Program-made: the position numbers and the translations under genes | Shown: positions 27,202 through 36,891 of the stretch, piece by piece | How the letters are laid out: the number at the start of each line of letters is the position of its first letter | How positions within the stretch are numbered: the first letter of the stretch is position 1 | Assembly (NCBI RefSeq): GCF_001908725.1 | Contig: NZ_CP018725.1 | Coordinates: 3,038,001-3,102,000 of the forward strand | Length of the DNA: 64,000 nucleotides | Direction of reading: 5' to 3' | From: Xanthomonas vesicatoria ATCC 35937 | GTDB taxonomy: Bacteria > Pseudomonadota > Gammaproteobacteria > Xanthomonadales > Xanthomonadaceae | The notes under the pieces: model-generated | The model's database searches: none | Seen by the model: only the letters and a program-made list of their open reading frames with translations | Told to the model about the DNA's origin: nothing

Positions 27202-27406
27202 CCTATTCCAACGCCTGATCGCATTGCCGCCTGCGCCGGAGTTCTGTGCGCGCATGCAACGCGGTGGGCGTGCTTCAAGCCGCAGACACCGCATCGCGCC
27301 ACGCAACGTCGCGCCGCACGGTGGCGGCGATGTGACGAGTCGACGCCCGTGGCCCGTGGGGAGGCTGCACGCGTCTTTGCAGCCGTGCCATTGGAGTGAG
27401 TGCCTC

Positions 27407-30400
27407 ATGCAAGTCCGTTCGCGTCGTTCCGCCCATGTGGCGGCCGCTCGCCTGCCCACCGCGCGTCTGTCGGTGGCCATCGTCCTGGCACTGCACGCGG
27501 CCACGGCCGTCGCGCAGACCGCCCCGGCACCTGCCACCGATCCGGTGGATCTGGACCGCGTACAGGTCAAGGCCACCTACCGCGAAAGCCTGCAGCAATC
27601 GCTGGACGCCAAGCGTTACAGCGTGGAGCAGGTGGATGCCATCTATGCCGAAGACATCGGCAAGTTTCCCGATCTGAACCTGGCCGAATCGATGCAGCGC
27701 ATCGCCGGTGTGTCGATCGACCGCGAAGGCGGCGAGGGCAAGCAGATCTCCGTGCGCGGCCTGGGTTCGGATTTCACCCGCGTGCGGATCAACGGGCTGG
27801 AAGCGCTGGCCACCGCCGGCAGCGGCAGCGATGGCGTCAACCGCAGCCGCGGTTTTGACTTCAATACCTTCGCCTCCGAGCTCTTCAGCCGCGTCACCAT
27901 CAGCAAGACCCAGTCGGCGCAAACCGATGAGGGCTCGCTGGGCGCCACGGTGGATCTACGCGGCTCGCGCCCGTTCGACTTCGATGGGTTCGAAGCCGCT
28001 GCGTCCACGCAGTACGGCTACAACGATCTCTCGCGCGAAAAAGACCCGCGGTTTTCCGGCCTGATCAGCAACATCTGGGCCGATGGCCGCTTCGGTGCCT
28101 TGATGTCGGTGTCCTACAGCGAGCGCCATCTGCGCGAGGAAGGCTACAACCCGGTGCGCTGGGAGCACGGCAACTACCGCAACTCCAACCAGAGCACCGC
28201 CACCAACAACGGCACCTATGGCTTCTGTTCGCCGGTGGGCTACAACCCGCAGACGCCGCGCAACCCGCTGGCCAACGAAACGCCTGCCGGCGTCGGCTCG
28301 CAGGCTAATCAAGACCGCAACAACGGCTGGGGCAGCTACGGCATCAGCGCCACCAACTGCGGCACCGGCATCCCGCGCCCGGCCAACACGCCGGAGAACA
28401 TCCAGGCCTATGAAACCGCCACCGATGCTTGGATTCCACGCTACCCGCGCTATATCCGCACCGATCACGAGATCAAGCGGCTGGGCGTCACCGGCGCGCT
28501 GCAATTCAAGGTCAGCGACGACACCCTGCTGAACTTCGACATGCTGTATTCCAAGCTGGACAAGGACCAGCGCGAAGACTCGGTCGGCGCCAACCTGCAC
28601 CGCGCCGCCAACTTCGGCGGCAAGACCCAGATCGCGGTGCGCGAAGCGCAGGTGGATGAGCAGAACCGCCTCACCTACGGCGTCTTCGACAACGTCGATT
28701 TCCGCACCGAATCCAGCAACATCGAAGAATCCACCGAGTTCAAGCAATTCAGCCTGGACCTGGCGCACCGCTTCAACGACCAGGTGCGCGTCAACGCCTT
28801 GCTCGGCCACTCGACCTCGGACTACGAACGCCCCGAGTTTTCGATGGTGAGCTTCGACAACACCAACCTGGACGGCTTCGTGCTCGACCGGCGCGGTGGT
28901 GGCGATTACCCCAGCATGACCTTCCCGTTCAACGCCGGCGACACCAACAACTGGCAGTGGTTGGGCTATGGCGCGGTGCCGGTCAACAGCAACGGCACCG
29001 CACGCGGCACCAACATCAGCGAAGTACGGCTCAACCCGCAATCGGTGAGCAACACCTTCGACACCGCCAAGGTGGATCTGGAATTCAACATCAACCCCAC
29101 CTTCACCTTCCGCACCGGGCTGGCCTACAAGGACTACGACATGGAGACGTCGGAGTCGCGCAACATCTCCTACGGGCGCCTGGCGCAGGCCTTGCCTGCC
29201 GGCGTGGGCGTGGGCGATCTGAGCACCAACCTGGACGGCTTCGGCCGCAGCTTGAACGGCAGCTTCCCCACCACGTGGGTGATTCCGGATTTCCAGAAAG
29301 TCGCCGACCTGCTCAACATCAACTGCAACTGCGACACCGGCGTGCCCGGTGGCGACTACCGCCTGGCCGATGTCGGCCACTTCGGCTCGTCCAACAACAA
29401 TTTTGCGGTCAACGAAAAGAGCCTGGGCACCTACCTGCAGCTGGATTTCAACACCGACCTGTGGGGCCGCGCGCTGCGCGGCAACCTGGGCGTGCGCTAC
29501 GTGCAGACGCAGATCGCCGCCAGCGGCTATGCACCGTGCACGGCCACCGCTACTGGCGCCATCTCGCCCAACTGCGAGTCGTTCTTCGGCGTGGCCAGCG
29601 CCACCGCCAACCCCGGCGAGCGCCTGTTGGTGCCCACCACGGTCAACCACAACTACCGCGACATCCTGCCCTCGTTGAATCTGTCGTGGGATGTCAGCGA
29701 CGAGGTGGTGCTGCGCTTCGGTGCGGCCAAGACCATGGCGCGGCCCACGCTGGCCTATCTGTCGCCCAGCGTCAGCGGCGGCCCCACCCAGTTCTTCGAC
29801 GACGGGCGCTTTTTCTCGATCAACCTGGGCAATCCCAAGCTCGACCCGTTCCGCTCCACCAACTACGACCTCAGCGCCGAGTGGTATTTCCGCGAAGGCT
29901 CGCTGCTGTCGGCGGCGGTGTTTTACAAGGACATCGACAGCTACGCGCAGCGCACCCGCGTGCTCACCACCTGGGAAGCGATGGGCTATTCGCTGGACCT
30001 GCTGCCCGCAGGCTTCACCCCGGACACCATCTTCAATGTGCAGAGCTACTTCAACACGCCCGGCGGCCCGCTCAAGGGCTTCGAGCTGACCTACCAGCAG
30101 GCCTTCGATTTCCTGCCCGGCTTCTGGCGCAACTTCGGCGTGCAGCTCAACTACACCCAGGTCGATTCCAAGATCAATTACCTGTTCAGTACCGCCGGCA
30201 ACAGCAATACCAGCATCACCACCACCACCACCGAACGCGACCTGCTCAACCTCTCGCCGCACTCCTACAACGCCACCGTCTACTACGACGACGGCCGCTT
30301 CAGTGCGCGCGTGTCCACCAGCTATCGCGATGGCTACATCAACAACATCCTGGCCCAGGAAGACGTCTACGACCTCGATGGCCGGCGCCTGGTCACGGCC

Positions 30401-30601
30401 GATGTCACCGGCAAATACAGCGTTGAAAACGTCGATTTCAACATGTCCTACAAGCTCAACGACCACCTGTCGCTGACCTTCGAGGCCATCAACCTGCTCG
30501 ACACCCCCGACCGCCGCTACGTCGATTCCACGCTGGAACTGCCCGACAAGTACACCGTGACCGGGCGTCAGTACTACATCGGCGCGCGCTACAAGTTCTG
30601 A
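27407..30601 (+). CDS. Second TonB-dependent receptor of the pectin locus
   Basis: A 1064-residue outer-membrane receptor related to the preceding one. Both share the plug block EDIGKFPDLNLAES(L/M)QRI, the SVRGLG.(E/D)FTRVRING motif and a GARYKF C-terminus. The start at 27407 gives MQVRSRRSAHVAAARLPTAR, then a hydrophobic stretch LSVAIVLALHAATAVAQ as signal peptide; the N-terminus is longer than usual. Relative to the first receptor it has an inserted loop near residues 250-330, rich in Asn/Gly/Pro and with Cys pairs. The different loops suggest a different oligomer size or decoration. It is spaced only 12 bases from the pectinesterase gene and so heads that operon. Confidence 0.93.
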   Translation: MQVRSRRSAHVAAARLPTARLSVAIVLALHAATAVAQTAPAPATDPVDLDRVQVKATYRESLQQSLDAKRYSVEQVDAIYAEDIGKFPDLNLAESMQRIAGVSIDREGGEGKQISVRGLGSDFTRVRINGLEALATAGSGSDGVNRSRGFDFNTFASELFSRVTISKTQSAQTDEGSLGATVDLRGSRPFDFDGFEAAASTQYGYNDLSREKDPRFSGLISNIWADGRFGALMSVSYSERHLREEGYNPVRWEHGNYRNSNQSTATNNGTYGFCSPVGYNPQTPRNPLANETPAGVGSQANQDRNNGWGSYGISATNCGTGIPRPANTPENIQAYETATDAWIPRYPRYIRTDHEIKRLGVTGALQFKVSDDTLLNFDMLYSKLDKDQREDSVGANLHRAANFGGKTQIAVREAQVDEQNRLTYGVFDNVDFRTESSNIEESTEFKQFSLDLAHRFNDQVRVNALLGHSTSDYERPEFSMVSFDNTNLDGFVLDRRGGGDYPSMTFPFNAGDTNNWQWLGYGAVPVNSNGTARGTNISEVRLNPQSVSNTFDTAKVDLEFNINPTFTFRTGLAYKDYDMETSESRNISYGRLAQALPAGVGVGDLSTNLDGFGRSLNGSFPTTWVIPDFQKVADLLNINCNCDTGVPGGDYRLADVGHFGSSNNNFAVNEKSLGTYLQLDFNTDLWGRALRGNLGVRYVQTQIAASGYAPCTATATGAISPNCESFFGVASATANPGERLLVPTTVNHNYRDILPSLNLSWDVSDEVVLRFGAAKTMARPTLAYLSPSVSGGPTQFFDDGRFFSINLGNPKLDPFRSTNYDLSAEWYFREGSLLSAAVFYKDIDSYAQRTRVLTTWEAMGYSLDLLPAGFTPDTIFNVQSYFNTPGGPLKGFELTYQQAFDFLPGFWRNFGVQLNYTQVDSKINYLFSTAGNSNTSITTTTTERDLLNLSPHSYNATVYYDDGRFSARVSTSYRDGYINNILAQEDVYDLDGRRLVTADVTGKYSVENVDFNMSYKLNDHLSLTFEAINLLDTPDRRYVDSTLELPDKYTVTGRQYYIGARYKF

Positions 30602-30613
30602 CAGGAGCAACGC

Positions 30614-31591
30614 ATGCAACTGCATCGCAGGATCGTGTTACGCACCCTCGCCGCCACCGCACTCCTGGCCGGGCTATCGCTCGGCAGCGGAGTGGCTTTC
30701 GCCGCCGACCCGGTGTACACCGTGGCCAAGCAGGGCAGCGCCGGCTACCGCACCGTGCAGGCGGCTATCGACGCTGCGGTACAGGGCGGCAAACGCGCGC
30801 AGATCAACATCGGCGCCGGCACCTATCAGGAGCTGATCGTGGTGCCGGCCAACGCACCGGCGCTCAAGCTCACCGGCGCCGGCCCCACCCAGACCATCAT
30901 CACCTACGACAACTACGCCTCGCGCATCAATCCGGCCACCGGCACCGAATACGGCACCTCCGGCTCGTCCAGCGTCATCATCGCCGGCAACGACTTCACT
31001 GCGGAAAAACTCACCTTCGGCAATCACGCCGGTCCGGTCGGGCAGGCGGTGGCGGTGCGCGTGGATGGCGACCGCGCCGCGTTCCGCAACGTGCGCTTTC
31101 TCGGCTACCAGGACACGTTGTACCTGCGCGGCGCCAAGCTGTCGTACTTCCTGGATTGCTACGTGGAAGGCACCGTGGATTTCGTGTTCGGCGCCGGCAC
31201 TGCCTTGTTCGAGAACGTGCAGCTGCATTCGCTGGGCGATGGCTATCTTACCGCCGCCTCCACCCCGCAGGAAGCCGCACGCGGCTTTGTGTTCCGCAAT
31301 GCGCGCGTCACCGCCGCCAGCGGTGTGTCGCGGGTGTTCCTGGGCCGGCCATGGCGCCCGTACGCCAGCGTGAGCTTCATCAGCAGCCAGCTTGGTGCGC
31401 ACATCGTGCCCGAGGGCTGGAACAACTGGGGCAACACCGCCAACGAGGCCACCGCCCGCTACAGCGAATACCAGAGCAGCGGCGCCGGCGCCAACCCGTC
31501 GCGCCGCGTCAAGTGGTCGCGTCAGCTCAGCGCCGCGCAGGCCGCTGCGCTGGACCGCAACACCATCCTCGGCAGCTGGAGGCCGTTCTGA
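30614..31591 (+). CDS. Pectinesterase (CE8)
   Basis: De-esterifies methylated homogalacturonan, making it accessible to pectate lyase. The 325 residues start with a signal peptide ending GVAFAAD. The right-handed beta-helix carries the CE8 catalytic residues: Gln144 in GPVGQAVAVR, Gln166 and Asp167 in GYQDTLY, Asp189 in GTVDFVFG and Arg245/Trp247 in LGRPWRPY. It is 12 bases after the receptor stop with AGGAG for its ATG, and its stop overlaps the pectate lyase start. Export probably continues through type II secretion or stays periplasmic; the sequence does not decide. Confidence 0.95.
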   Translation: MQLHRRIVLRTLAATALLAGLSLGSGVAFAADPVYTVAKQGSAGYRTVQAAIDAAVQGGKRAQINIGAGTYQELIVVPANAPALKLTGAGPTQTIITYDNYASRINPATGTEYGTSGSSSVIIAGNDFTAEKLTFGNHAGPVGQAVAVRVDGDRAAFRNVRFLGYQDTLYLRGAKLSYFLDCYVEGTVDFVFGAGTALFENVQLHSLGDGYLTAASTPQEAARGFVFRNARVTAASGVSRVFLGRPWRPYASVSFISSQLGAHIVPEGWNNWGNTANEATARYSEYQSSGAGANPSRRVKWSRQLSAAQAAALDRNTILGSWRPF

Positions 31592-32619
31592 TGATCAAGT
31601 TCTCCACCTTCGCCTTCACCGGCGCGTTGCTGTTGGCACCGCTGTCGGCCATGGCCGACAAGATCGCCGACAACATGCTGCTGCTGCAGACCGCCTCCGG
31701 CGGTTGGTCCAAGCAGTACAAGGGCGTGGCCGTCGATTACACGCGCACCTTCACCGCTGCGGAAATCGCCGAGCTGCAGCAGCCCGGCCGCAAGGACGAC
31801 GCCACCATCGACAACAAGGCGACCACGTACGAAATCACGTACCTGACCACTGCCTTCAAGAACGAAAAGAACGCCAAGTACATCGCCGCCGCACGCCGCG
31901 GCGTGGACTACCTGCTCAAGGCGCAATACGCCAACGGGGGTTGGCGGCAGTTCTACCCGGACCTGTCGTCCTACCATCACCAGATCACCTACAACGACGA
32001 CGCTATGGTGCGTGTGCTCAACCTGCTGCAGGACATCGGCGAGGGCAAGGGCGACACCGGCGCACAGCTGCGTGGCAGCCACGGCGCCAAGTCCACCCAG
32101 GCCGTGGCCAAGGGTTTGGAATGCGTGCTCGCCACCCAGGTCAAGATCGGCGGCACGCTCACCATCTGGGGCGCGCAATACGACGAGGTCACGCTCAAGC
32201 CGGCCAAGGCGCGCGCGTACGAGATCGCCTCGCTGGCGTCGGGCGAATCGGTCAGCATCGTGCGGTTCTTGATGCGCCAGCCCAACCCCTCGGCCAAGAT
32301 CAAGACCGCAGTACAAGCGGCAGCTGTCTGGTTCGACACCCATCGCATGCGCGACCTGGCCACCAAGAAGATCGACGACCCCACCCAGGAAACCGGCAAG
32401 GACGTGATCCTGGTTGCGCAGCCGGGCGCGTCGCTATGGGCACGCTTCTACGACCTGCAGAATCAACGCCCCTTGTATGCCAACCGCGACGGCAAGGCCT
32501 TGACCGACTACATGCAGGTGCCCAACGAACGCCGCGTCGGCTACGTCTGGCACGGCACCTGGCCGGACAAGTTGTTGAAGGACGAGATTCCCAAGTGGAA
32601 GGCCGCAAACGGGCTGTAG
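31591..32619 (+). CDS. Pectate lyase, PL10-type
   Basis: Cleaves de-esterified polygalacturonate by beta-elimination. The ATG at 31591 overlaps the pectinesterase stop (TGATG), so both are made together. The 342-residue protein has a signal peptide (FAFTGALLLAPLSAMAD) and the PL10 alpha/alpha-toroid pattern: NMLLLQTASGGWSKQYKG, ATTYEITYLTTAF, YANGGWRQFYPD, a ITYNDDAMVRVLNLL segment and a late GYVWHGTWPD. Family assignment is from these motifs by memory. Coupling with CE8 is functionally sensible because the lyase needs the free acid made by the esterase. Confidence 0.9.
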   Translation: MIKFSTFAFTGALLLAPLSAMADKIADNMLLLQTASGGWSKQYKGVAVDYTRTFTAAEIAELQQPGRKDDATIDNKATTYEITYLTTAFKNEKNAKYIAAARRGVDYLLKAQYANGGWRQFYPDLSSYHHQITYNDDAMVRVLNLLQDIGEGKGDTGAQLRGSHGAKSTQAVAKGLECVLATQVKIGGTLTIWGAQYDEVTLKPAKARAYEIASLASGESVSIVRFLMRQPNPSAKIKTAVQAAAVWFDTHRMRDLATKKIDDPTQETGKDVILVAQPGASLWARFYDLQNQRPLYANRDGKALTDYMQVPNERRVGYVWHGTWPDKLLKDEIPKWKAANGL

Positions 32620-32784
32620 TGGACGCGGCCATCGCACCATCGCACGCGGCGCATGCTGGCGCGCGCAGCACGCAGGCACGGCATGTACTCTCGTACGTCC
32701 CGGCCCGCTTGCTCGTACGCCGACATGCGCCGCGTGCCGCGTTGCGTTGGCATGGTGCAGCGTCTGTCGCCCATGCGGTGCGGC

Positions 32785-32809
32785 AGTGGTTTTGAGAAAG
32801 TGGTTTTGA
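32785..32809. repeat. Direct repeat AGTGGTTTTGA upstream of the large exported protein
   Basis: Two exact copies of AGTGGTTTTGA (32785-32795 and 32799-32809) with a 14-base period end 16 bases before the chosen start codon. They are AT-richer than the surroundings and could be part of the promoter, a regulator site or a leader structure. The rest of the 206-base gap shows nothing else. Confidence 0.5.
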
Positions 32810-32825
32810 AACGGACGAGGTGCGT

Positions 32826-35800
32826 GTGCTGAAGGTTTGGATGGGTTTGTTGTGTCTGATCGCGCTGCCGGTAAACGCGGCTACCACCACCGCGCCGGAG
32901 CTGTTGTTCCGGGTCTCGGCCGACCGCGACCTGCAGGCCGATGTCGCCCGCGGCGACGGCGTGCCCAACTTCCGCGACAAGATCACGCTGGTGCCCACCG
33001 GCAAACGCGGCAACGCCATCGAATGGGCCGACGACGGCGTGCTGTCGTGGAATGCGCCCGGCAACCTCTACACCCAGCGCGGCACGCTGAGCTTCTTCTG
33101 GCGCGCGCGTTACCCGGTCGGCGAAGCACCGTTCGTGATCTTCCGCGTCGGCTACGCCGACCACACCAGCTGGGACATGGCCTGGCTGCGCATCGACTGG
33201 AACGGCCACGGCTTCGATGCCTTCGTCACCGACGCCAACCTCGCGCGCACCCGCGTCTCGTTCAAGCTCGACAAAGCCCCGGCTGCCAGCGACTGGACCC
33301 ATATCGCCTTTGCCTGGGACGAAACCCGCGGCGTGCGCCTGTATGTCGATGGCAAGGAAGCCGCACGCGTGGACTGCGGTGCGCCCTGCGCCAACGGCGG
33401 CGCGCTCGACTTCGACGCTGCGCTCGACCAGTTCGGCTTGGCCGGCCGCGTGATGTCGCCGCACCAGGTGCAAAGCCGCTACAACTTCCTGCGCGGCAGC
33501 GACTTCGACGAGATCCGCATCTACGACCGCATGCTCGATGCCGCAGGCGCCAGCGCGCTCGCCCGCCTGCAGGAACCCACAAGCGCCGAAGCATCCACCG
33601 GCGACGCGCAACACGCCGCCTTCCTGCACCGCTACGGCTGGGACAACGGCCACGCACCGCCCGCACTTACCGCACCGGTCACCCGCATCCGCAAGGTGGA
33701 ATTCACCGACGCGCGCGACCTCAAGCAATGGATGTGGAAGGCCACCGACGGCATCGCCGAAACCACCTGGCCCGGCGTCTACAACCGCTCGCGCCTGCCC
33801 GGGCGCGATGACTACTTCCAGCTGCCGGACTGGAACACCTATGTCGAAGGCGGCAAGGCGCTGGACCTCACCCTGCCCGACGAGCCGGTCAACCGCATCG
33901 AGCTGCGTGGCGCCGCCTACGGCCAGGCCAGCTACGCCGCCCCCGCTGCCGCCGGTGCAAGCAGCGCGCAGGCGCAACCACTGTTCGCGCGCAGCCAGGG
34001 CGTGGTGCGCAGCGTGGACCAGTTCCCCGAGCGCCGTGGCGGCACGCTGCGCTTTGCCAACACCGCGCAGGAAACCCCCATCCAGGAAATCTGGGCCTAC
34101 AACGTGCAACCGGGCGAGGTGCCCAAAGGCAGCGCGCAACTCAGCTACACCGTGCGCAGCGACATCCAGCCCGACTACGACAATCTCGCTCCACTGCGCG
34201 ATGTCATCGCCGGCCGTTACCCGCCGGGCGAGCGCCAGACCGTGATCGCGCTGCCCACCAAGGCGCCCGCACGCAAGCGCCCCAGCGACAAGACCGCAGC
34301 AAGCGCGCAGCAGCCCATCGTGCACATCCTGGTGCCCTCCAGCCTGGGCAACCCGCCGCCGGACCAGGCGCTGATGCGCAGCTGGTCCTACGGCTGGGAG
34401 AACATGCACGACGGCCTGGATGGCATCGCCATCACCCTGCCGGCGCTCAACCTGCCGGCCACCCACAACGGCAGCATCCCGCTCAACATCCGCATCAAGG
34501 ACCCCATCTGGCCCGCGCGCGACATGATCGACGTCTCGGTCGCCGTCGCTCCCGGCCAGGCCCGCACGCTGTGGCTGGACCTGCGCGACAGAATCCTCAG
34601 CAACGACAGCCTGATGCTCAGCATCGCCGCCGCCGCGCCCGGCTTCGATGCCGACGCGCTCGATGGCACCCAACTGCAACTGGTGTTCAAACCGCGCAAC
34701 GAGGCCATCAAAGAGCACGTTGCCGACCGCTTCAACCAGGTCAAGGACAACTGGGGCTTTCTGGTGGAAGAACACACCACCTCCAAGCGCCAGCTGCTCT
34801 ACAAGCGCCTGGATGCGGACATCACCGACCTGCTGCGCGTCGACCCGGACAACGCCCTCGGCCGCGAATACTGGAACGACATCAGCTACGCCAACCAGGG
34901 CGCGTTGCCTGTCGAGATGCCCAGCGTGCCCAAGGGCGTGCCCGCCTGGGCGTTCTGGCAGCTGCAAGACCTCAGCGCCACCCGCCGCTACATCCGCTGG
35001 TGGATCGAGCAGCGCCAGGTGGCCTACGGCGATTTCGGCGGCGGCATCTCCGACGACTCGGACCTGGTGCAGCAATGGCCCGGCGTCGCCCTCATGGGCG
35101 TGGACCCGGACATGCTCAACGCTTCCATGCTCGCGCTGTCCGATGCCAACTACCGCAACGGCATGTTCACCAACGGCCTGTCCACCATCGAAACCGACGA
35201 GCTGCATTCCTACGAGGAGGGCATCAACCTCAACAGCGCCCTGCTGTATCTCAACTGGGGCGACCCACGCACCGTCGAGCGCCTGATGGAAACCGTCAAA
35301 GGTTTCGACACCATCATCCAGGTCAACCCGCAAGGCCACCTGCTGTTTGCCAGCAACTGGTTCGGCGGCCGCAAGGTCTACCGCGAGCCCAACTGGCAAT
35401 GGCAAAAACCCTACTCCTTCCCCATCGTGCACCCGGCCATCCTGCTGGGCGGCTATAACGCCGACCCCAACAGCCGCCGCATCGTCACCGGCCTGGCAGA
35501 CGGCTATCTCGCCCACGCCTATACCAACGCCAAGGGCAACTGGGCGCTGCCCAACGAGATCAACTGGCAAACCGGCAAAACCCGCGGCGGCGAGCTGTTC
35601 GAAGGCAGCGGCGGCGCCGACACCTTGCACACCTTCTGGGCCGCCTACCGCTTCACCGGCGAAGATCGCTATCTCAAGCCCATCGACTACCGCGTCGCCA
35701 ACAGCGGCCCGAATGGTTTATCGCTGCTCAACGAAAACTTCCTCGATGTCATGGGCAAGCGCAGCGACTGGAGCGGCAAGTTAATCGATGCCGCCAACAA

Positions 35801-36704
35801 GGACGACGGCAGCGCCCCGGACTTCCCGCACCATGTGGCCTGGGAGCAAACCGGCAATCTGGATTATCTCGCCGCCATTTACCGCAGCGAGGCAAGAGAG
35901 AAACTTCAGAACTTCTACATGAACACCGAAGGCCACTGGTGGAGCGACCGCGTGGAATCCCCCACGGTCAACCTGCAACGCGCACGCTTAGGCGGTGTGG
36001 CGCTCAAGCGCAACCAGACCTACCCTGGTCACACCGTGAGCTGGCGCTTCAATGATCCGGAGGCCGCCACCCAAGTGGCCATCGCCATCCCCGCACCCCG
36101 GCAAGACCGCTTCACCGTCATCGCCTACAACACATCGAATAAAAACCAGCGCGCCAGCATGACCGGCTGGAACGTCGCCCCAGGCCAATGGCGCATCACC
36201 CAGGGCGTGAGCAAAGGCAACGACGGCAAGCTCGACAGCGAAGGCAAGACGCAAGAGTTCGCTTTCGAAAAAAGCGCTTCCATCGACATCGACTTCCCCG
36301 CAGGCCGCACCACCGTCCTGCAGCTCGAACGCATCGCAGCCACCACCCCGGTCGAACTACGCCCGGACCTGGGCATCGGCCATGGCGATGTACGCGTGAC
36401 CGCAGACGCCATCGAGGTGACCGTGCACAGCCTCGGCCACGCCGATGCACCGGCCGGGTTTGTGCTGCTGGAGGATGCGCGTGGGAAGGAGTTGGCGCGG
36501 GCGGAGTTTCCGGCACTTGCCGCGCCACGCAATCTGCAGCCAATCACCACGCAGGTACGCCTGCCGCTAACCAACGCGGCAAATCTAAAAAACGCGCACC
36601 TGCGTGTGGTGACCGAAAGCAACGTCCCAGAGATTACCGACCTCAACAATAATCTCGCTCTACCCACCCCAGCCAAGCCGGCAACCGCAAAAAACAGCCA
36701 ATAA
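32826..36704 (+). CDS. Large exported protein of unknown activity, LamG-like N-terminus
   Basis: A 1292-residue exported protein next to pectin enzymes. Starts are GTG; 32826 is preferred over 32820 because GAGG then has 5-base spacing. A signal peptide (LKVWMGLLCLIALPVNA) is followed by a concanavalin/LamG-like domain (about 25-230: GTLSFFWRARYPVG, RLYVDGKEAARVDCG, FDEIRIYDRML). A middle beta-rich part follows, then an alpha-helical barrel-like region (about 700-1090) with GDFGGGISDDSDLVQQWPG, NGLSTIETDELHSYEEGI and GGADTLHTFWAAYRFTGED. The C-terminus is beta-rich with a low-complexity tail. The acidic/aromatic clusters look like a sugar-active site, possibly a lyase or unsaturated-uronyl hydrolase. 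No family is assigned with confidence. Confidence 0.85.
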   Translation: MLKVWMGLLCLIALPVNAATTTAPELLFRVSADRDLQADVARGDGVPNFRDKITLVPTGKRGNAIEWADDGVLSWNAPGNLYTQRGTLSFFWRARYPVGEAPFVIFRVGYADHTSWDMAWLRIDWNGHGFDAFVTDANLARTRVSFKLDKAPAASDWTHIAFAWDETRGVRLYVDGKEAARVDCGAPCANGGALDFDAALDQFGLAGRVMSPHQVQSRYNFLRGSDFDEIRIYDRMLDAAGASALARLQEPTSAEASTGDAQHAAFLHRYGWDNGHAPPALTAPVTRIRKVEFTDARDLKQWMWKATDGIAETTWPGVYNRSRLPGRDDYFQLPDWNTYVEGGKALDLTLPDEPVNRIELRGAAYGQASYAAPAAAGASSAQAQPLFARSQGVVRSVDQFPERRGGTLRFANTAQETPIQEIWAYNVQPGEVPKGSAQLSYTVRSDIQPDYDNLAPLRDVIAGRYPPGERQTVIALPTKAPARKRPSDKTAASAQQPIVHILVPSSLGNPPPDQALMRSWSYGWENMHDGLDGIAITLPALNLPATHNGSIPLNIRIKDPIWPARDMIDVSVAVAPGQARTLWLDLRDRILSNDSLMLSIAAAAPGFDADALDGTQLQLVFKPRNEAIKEHVADRFNQVKDNWGFLVEEHTTSKRQLLYKRLDADITDLLRVDPDNALGREYWNDISYANQGALPVEMPSVPKGVPAWAFWQLQDLSATRRYIRWWIEQRQVAYGDFGGGISDDSDLVQQWPGVALMGVDPDMLNASMLALSDANYRNGMFTNGLSTIETDELHSYEEGINLNSALLYLNWGDPRTVERLMETVKGFDTIIQVNPQGHLLFASNWFGGRKVYREPNWQWQKPYSFPIVHPAILLGGYNADPNSRRIVTGLADGYLAHAYTNAKGNWALPNEINWQTGKTRGGELFEGSGGADTLHTFWAAYRFTGEDRYLKPIDYRVANSGPNGLSLLNENFLDVMGKRSDWSGKLIDAANKDDGSAPDFPHHVAWEQTGNLDYLAAIYRSEAREKLQNFYMNTEGHWWSDRVESPTVNLQRARLGGVALKRNQTYPGHTVSWRFNDPEAATQVAIAIPAPRQDRFTVIAYNTSNKNQRASMTGWNVAPGQWRITQGVSKGNDGKLDSEGKTQEFAFEKSASIDIDFPAGRTTVLQLERIAATTPVELRPDLGIGHGDVRVTADAIEVTVHSLGHADAPAGFVLLEDARGKELARAEFPALAAPRNLQPITTQVRLPLTNAANLKNAHLRVVTESNVPEITDLNNNLALPTPAKPATAKNSQ

Positions 36705-36718
36705 CCCAACACACCAAT

Positions 36719-36765
36719 CCCTTCTCCCGCACGCGGGAGAAGGTGCCCGAAGGGCGGATGAGGGC
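36719..36765. repeat. Interspersed intergenic repeat with hairpin, copy 2
   Basis: Inverted copy of the element at 22523-22565: CCCTTCTCCCGC, then ACGCGGGAGAAGG, then GCCCGAAGGGCGGATGAGGG. The stem CTTCTCCCGC / GCGGGAGAAG is perfect with a 2-base loop. It lies 15 bases after the stop of the large exported gene and may terminate the pectin operon. Confidence 0.75.
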
Positions 36766-36891
36766 AAACCCGGTAAAGCCAGCAATCAATCGCGCAAGCG
36801 CATTGACGCAACCCAAAAACTCGGCGAGGATCAAGTCACGCAGTATGTAATGCAGCCGCAAAGCCACACATTTCTTCAGGGGGAAGAAACA

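Noticed and set aside
27956..30625. 889-residue open frame antisense to the second TonB-dependent receptor
   Set aside because: Composition is Val/Gly/His/Arg-rich shadow sequence of a GC-rich gene with strong codon bias; no domain, no signal, no ribosome site.
32541..35630. 1029-residue antisense frame over the large exported protein
   Set aside because: Repetitive Val/Ala/Gly/Asp shadow; the sense frame has a signal peptide and folded-domain motifs.
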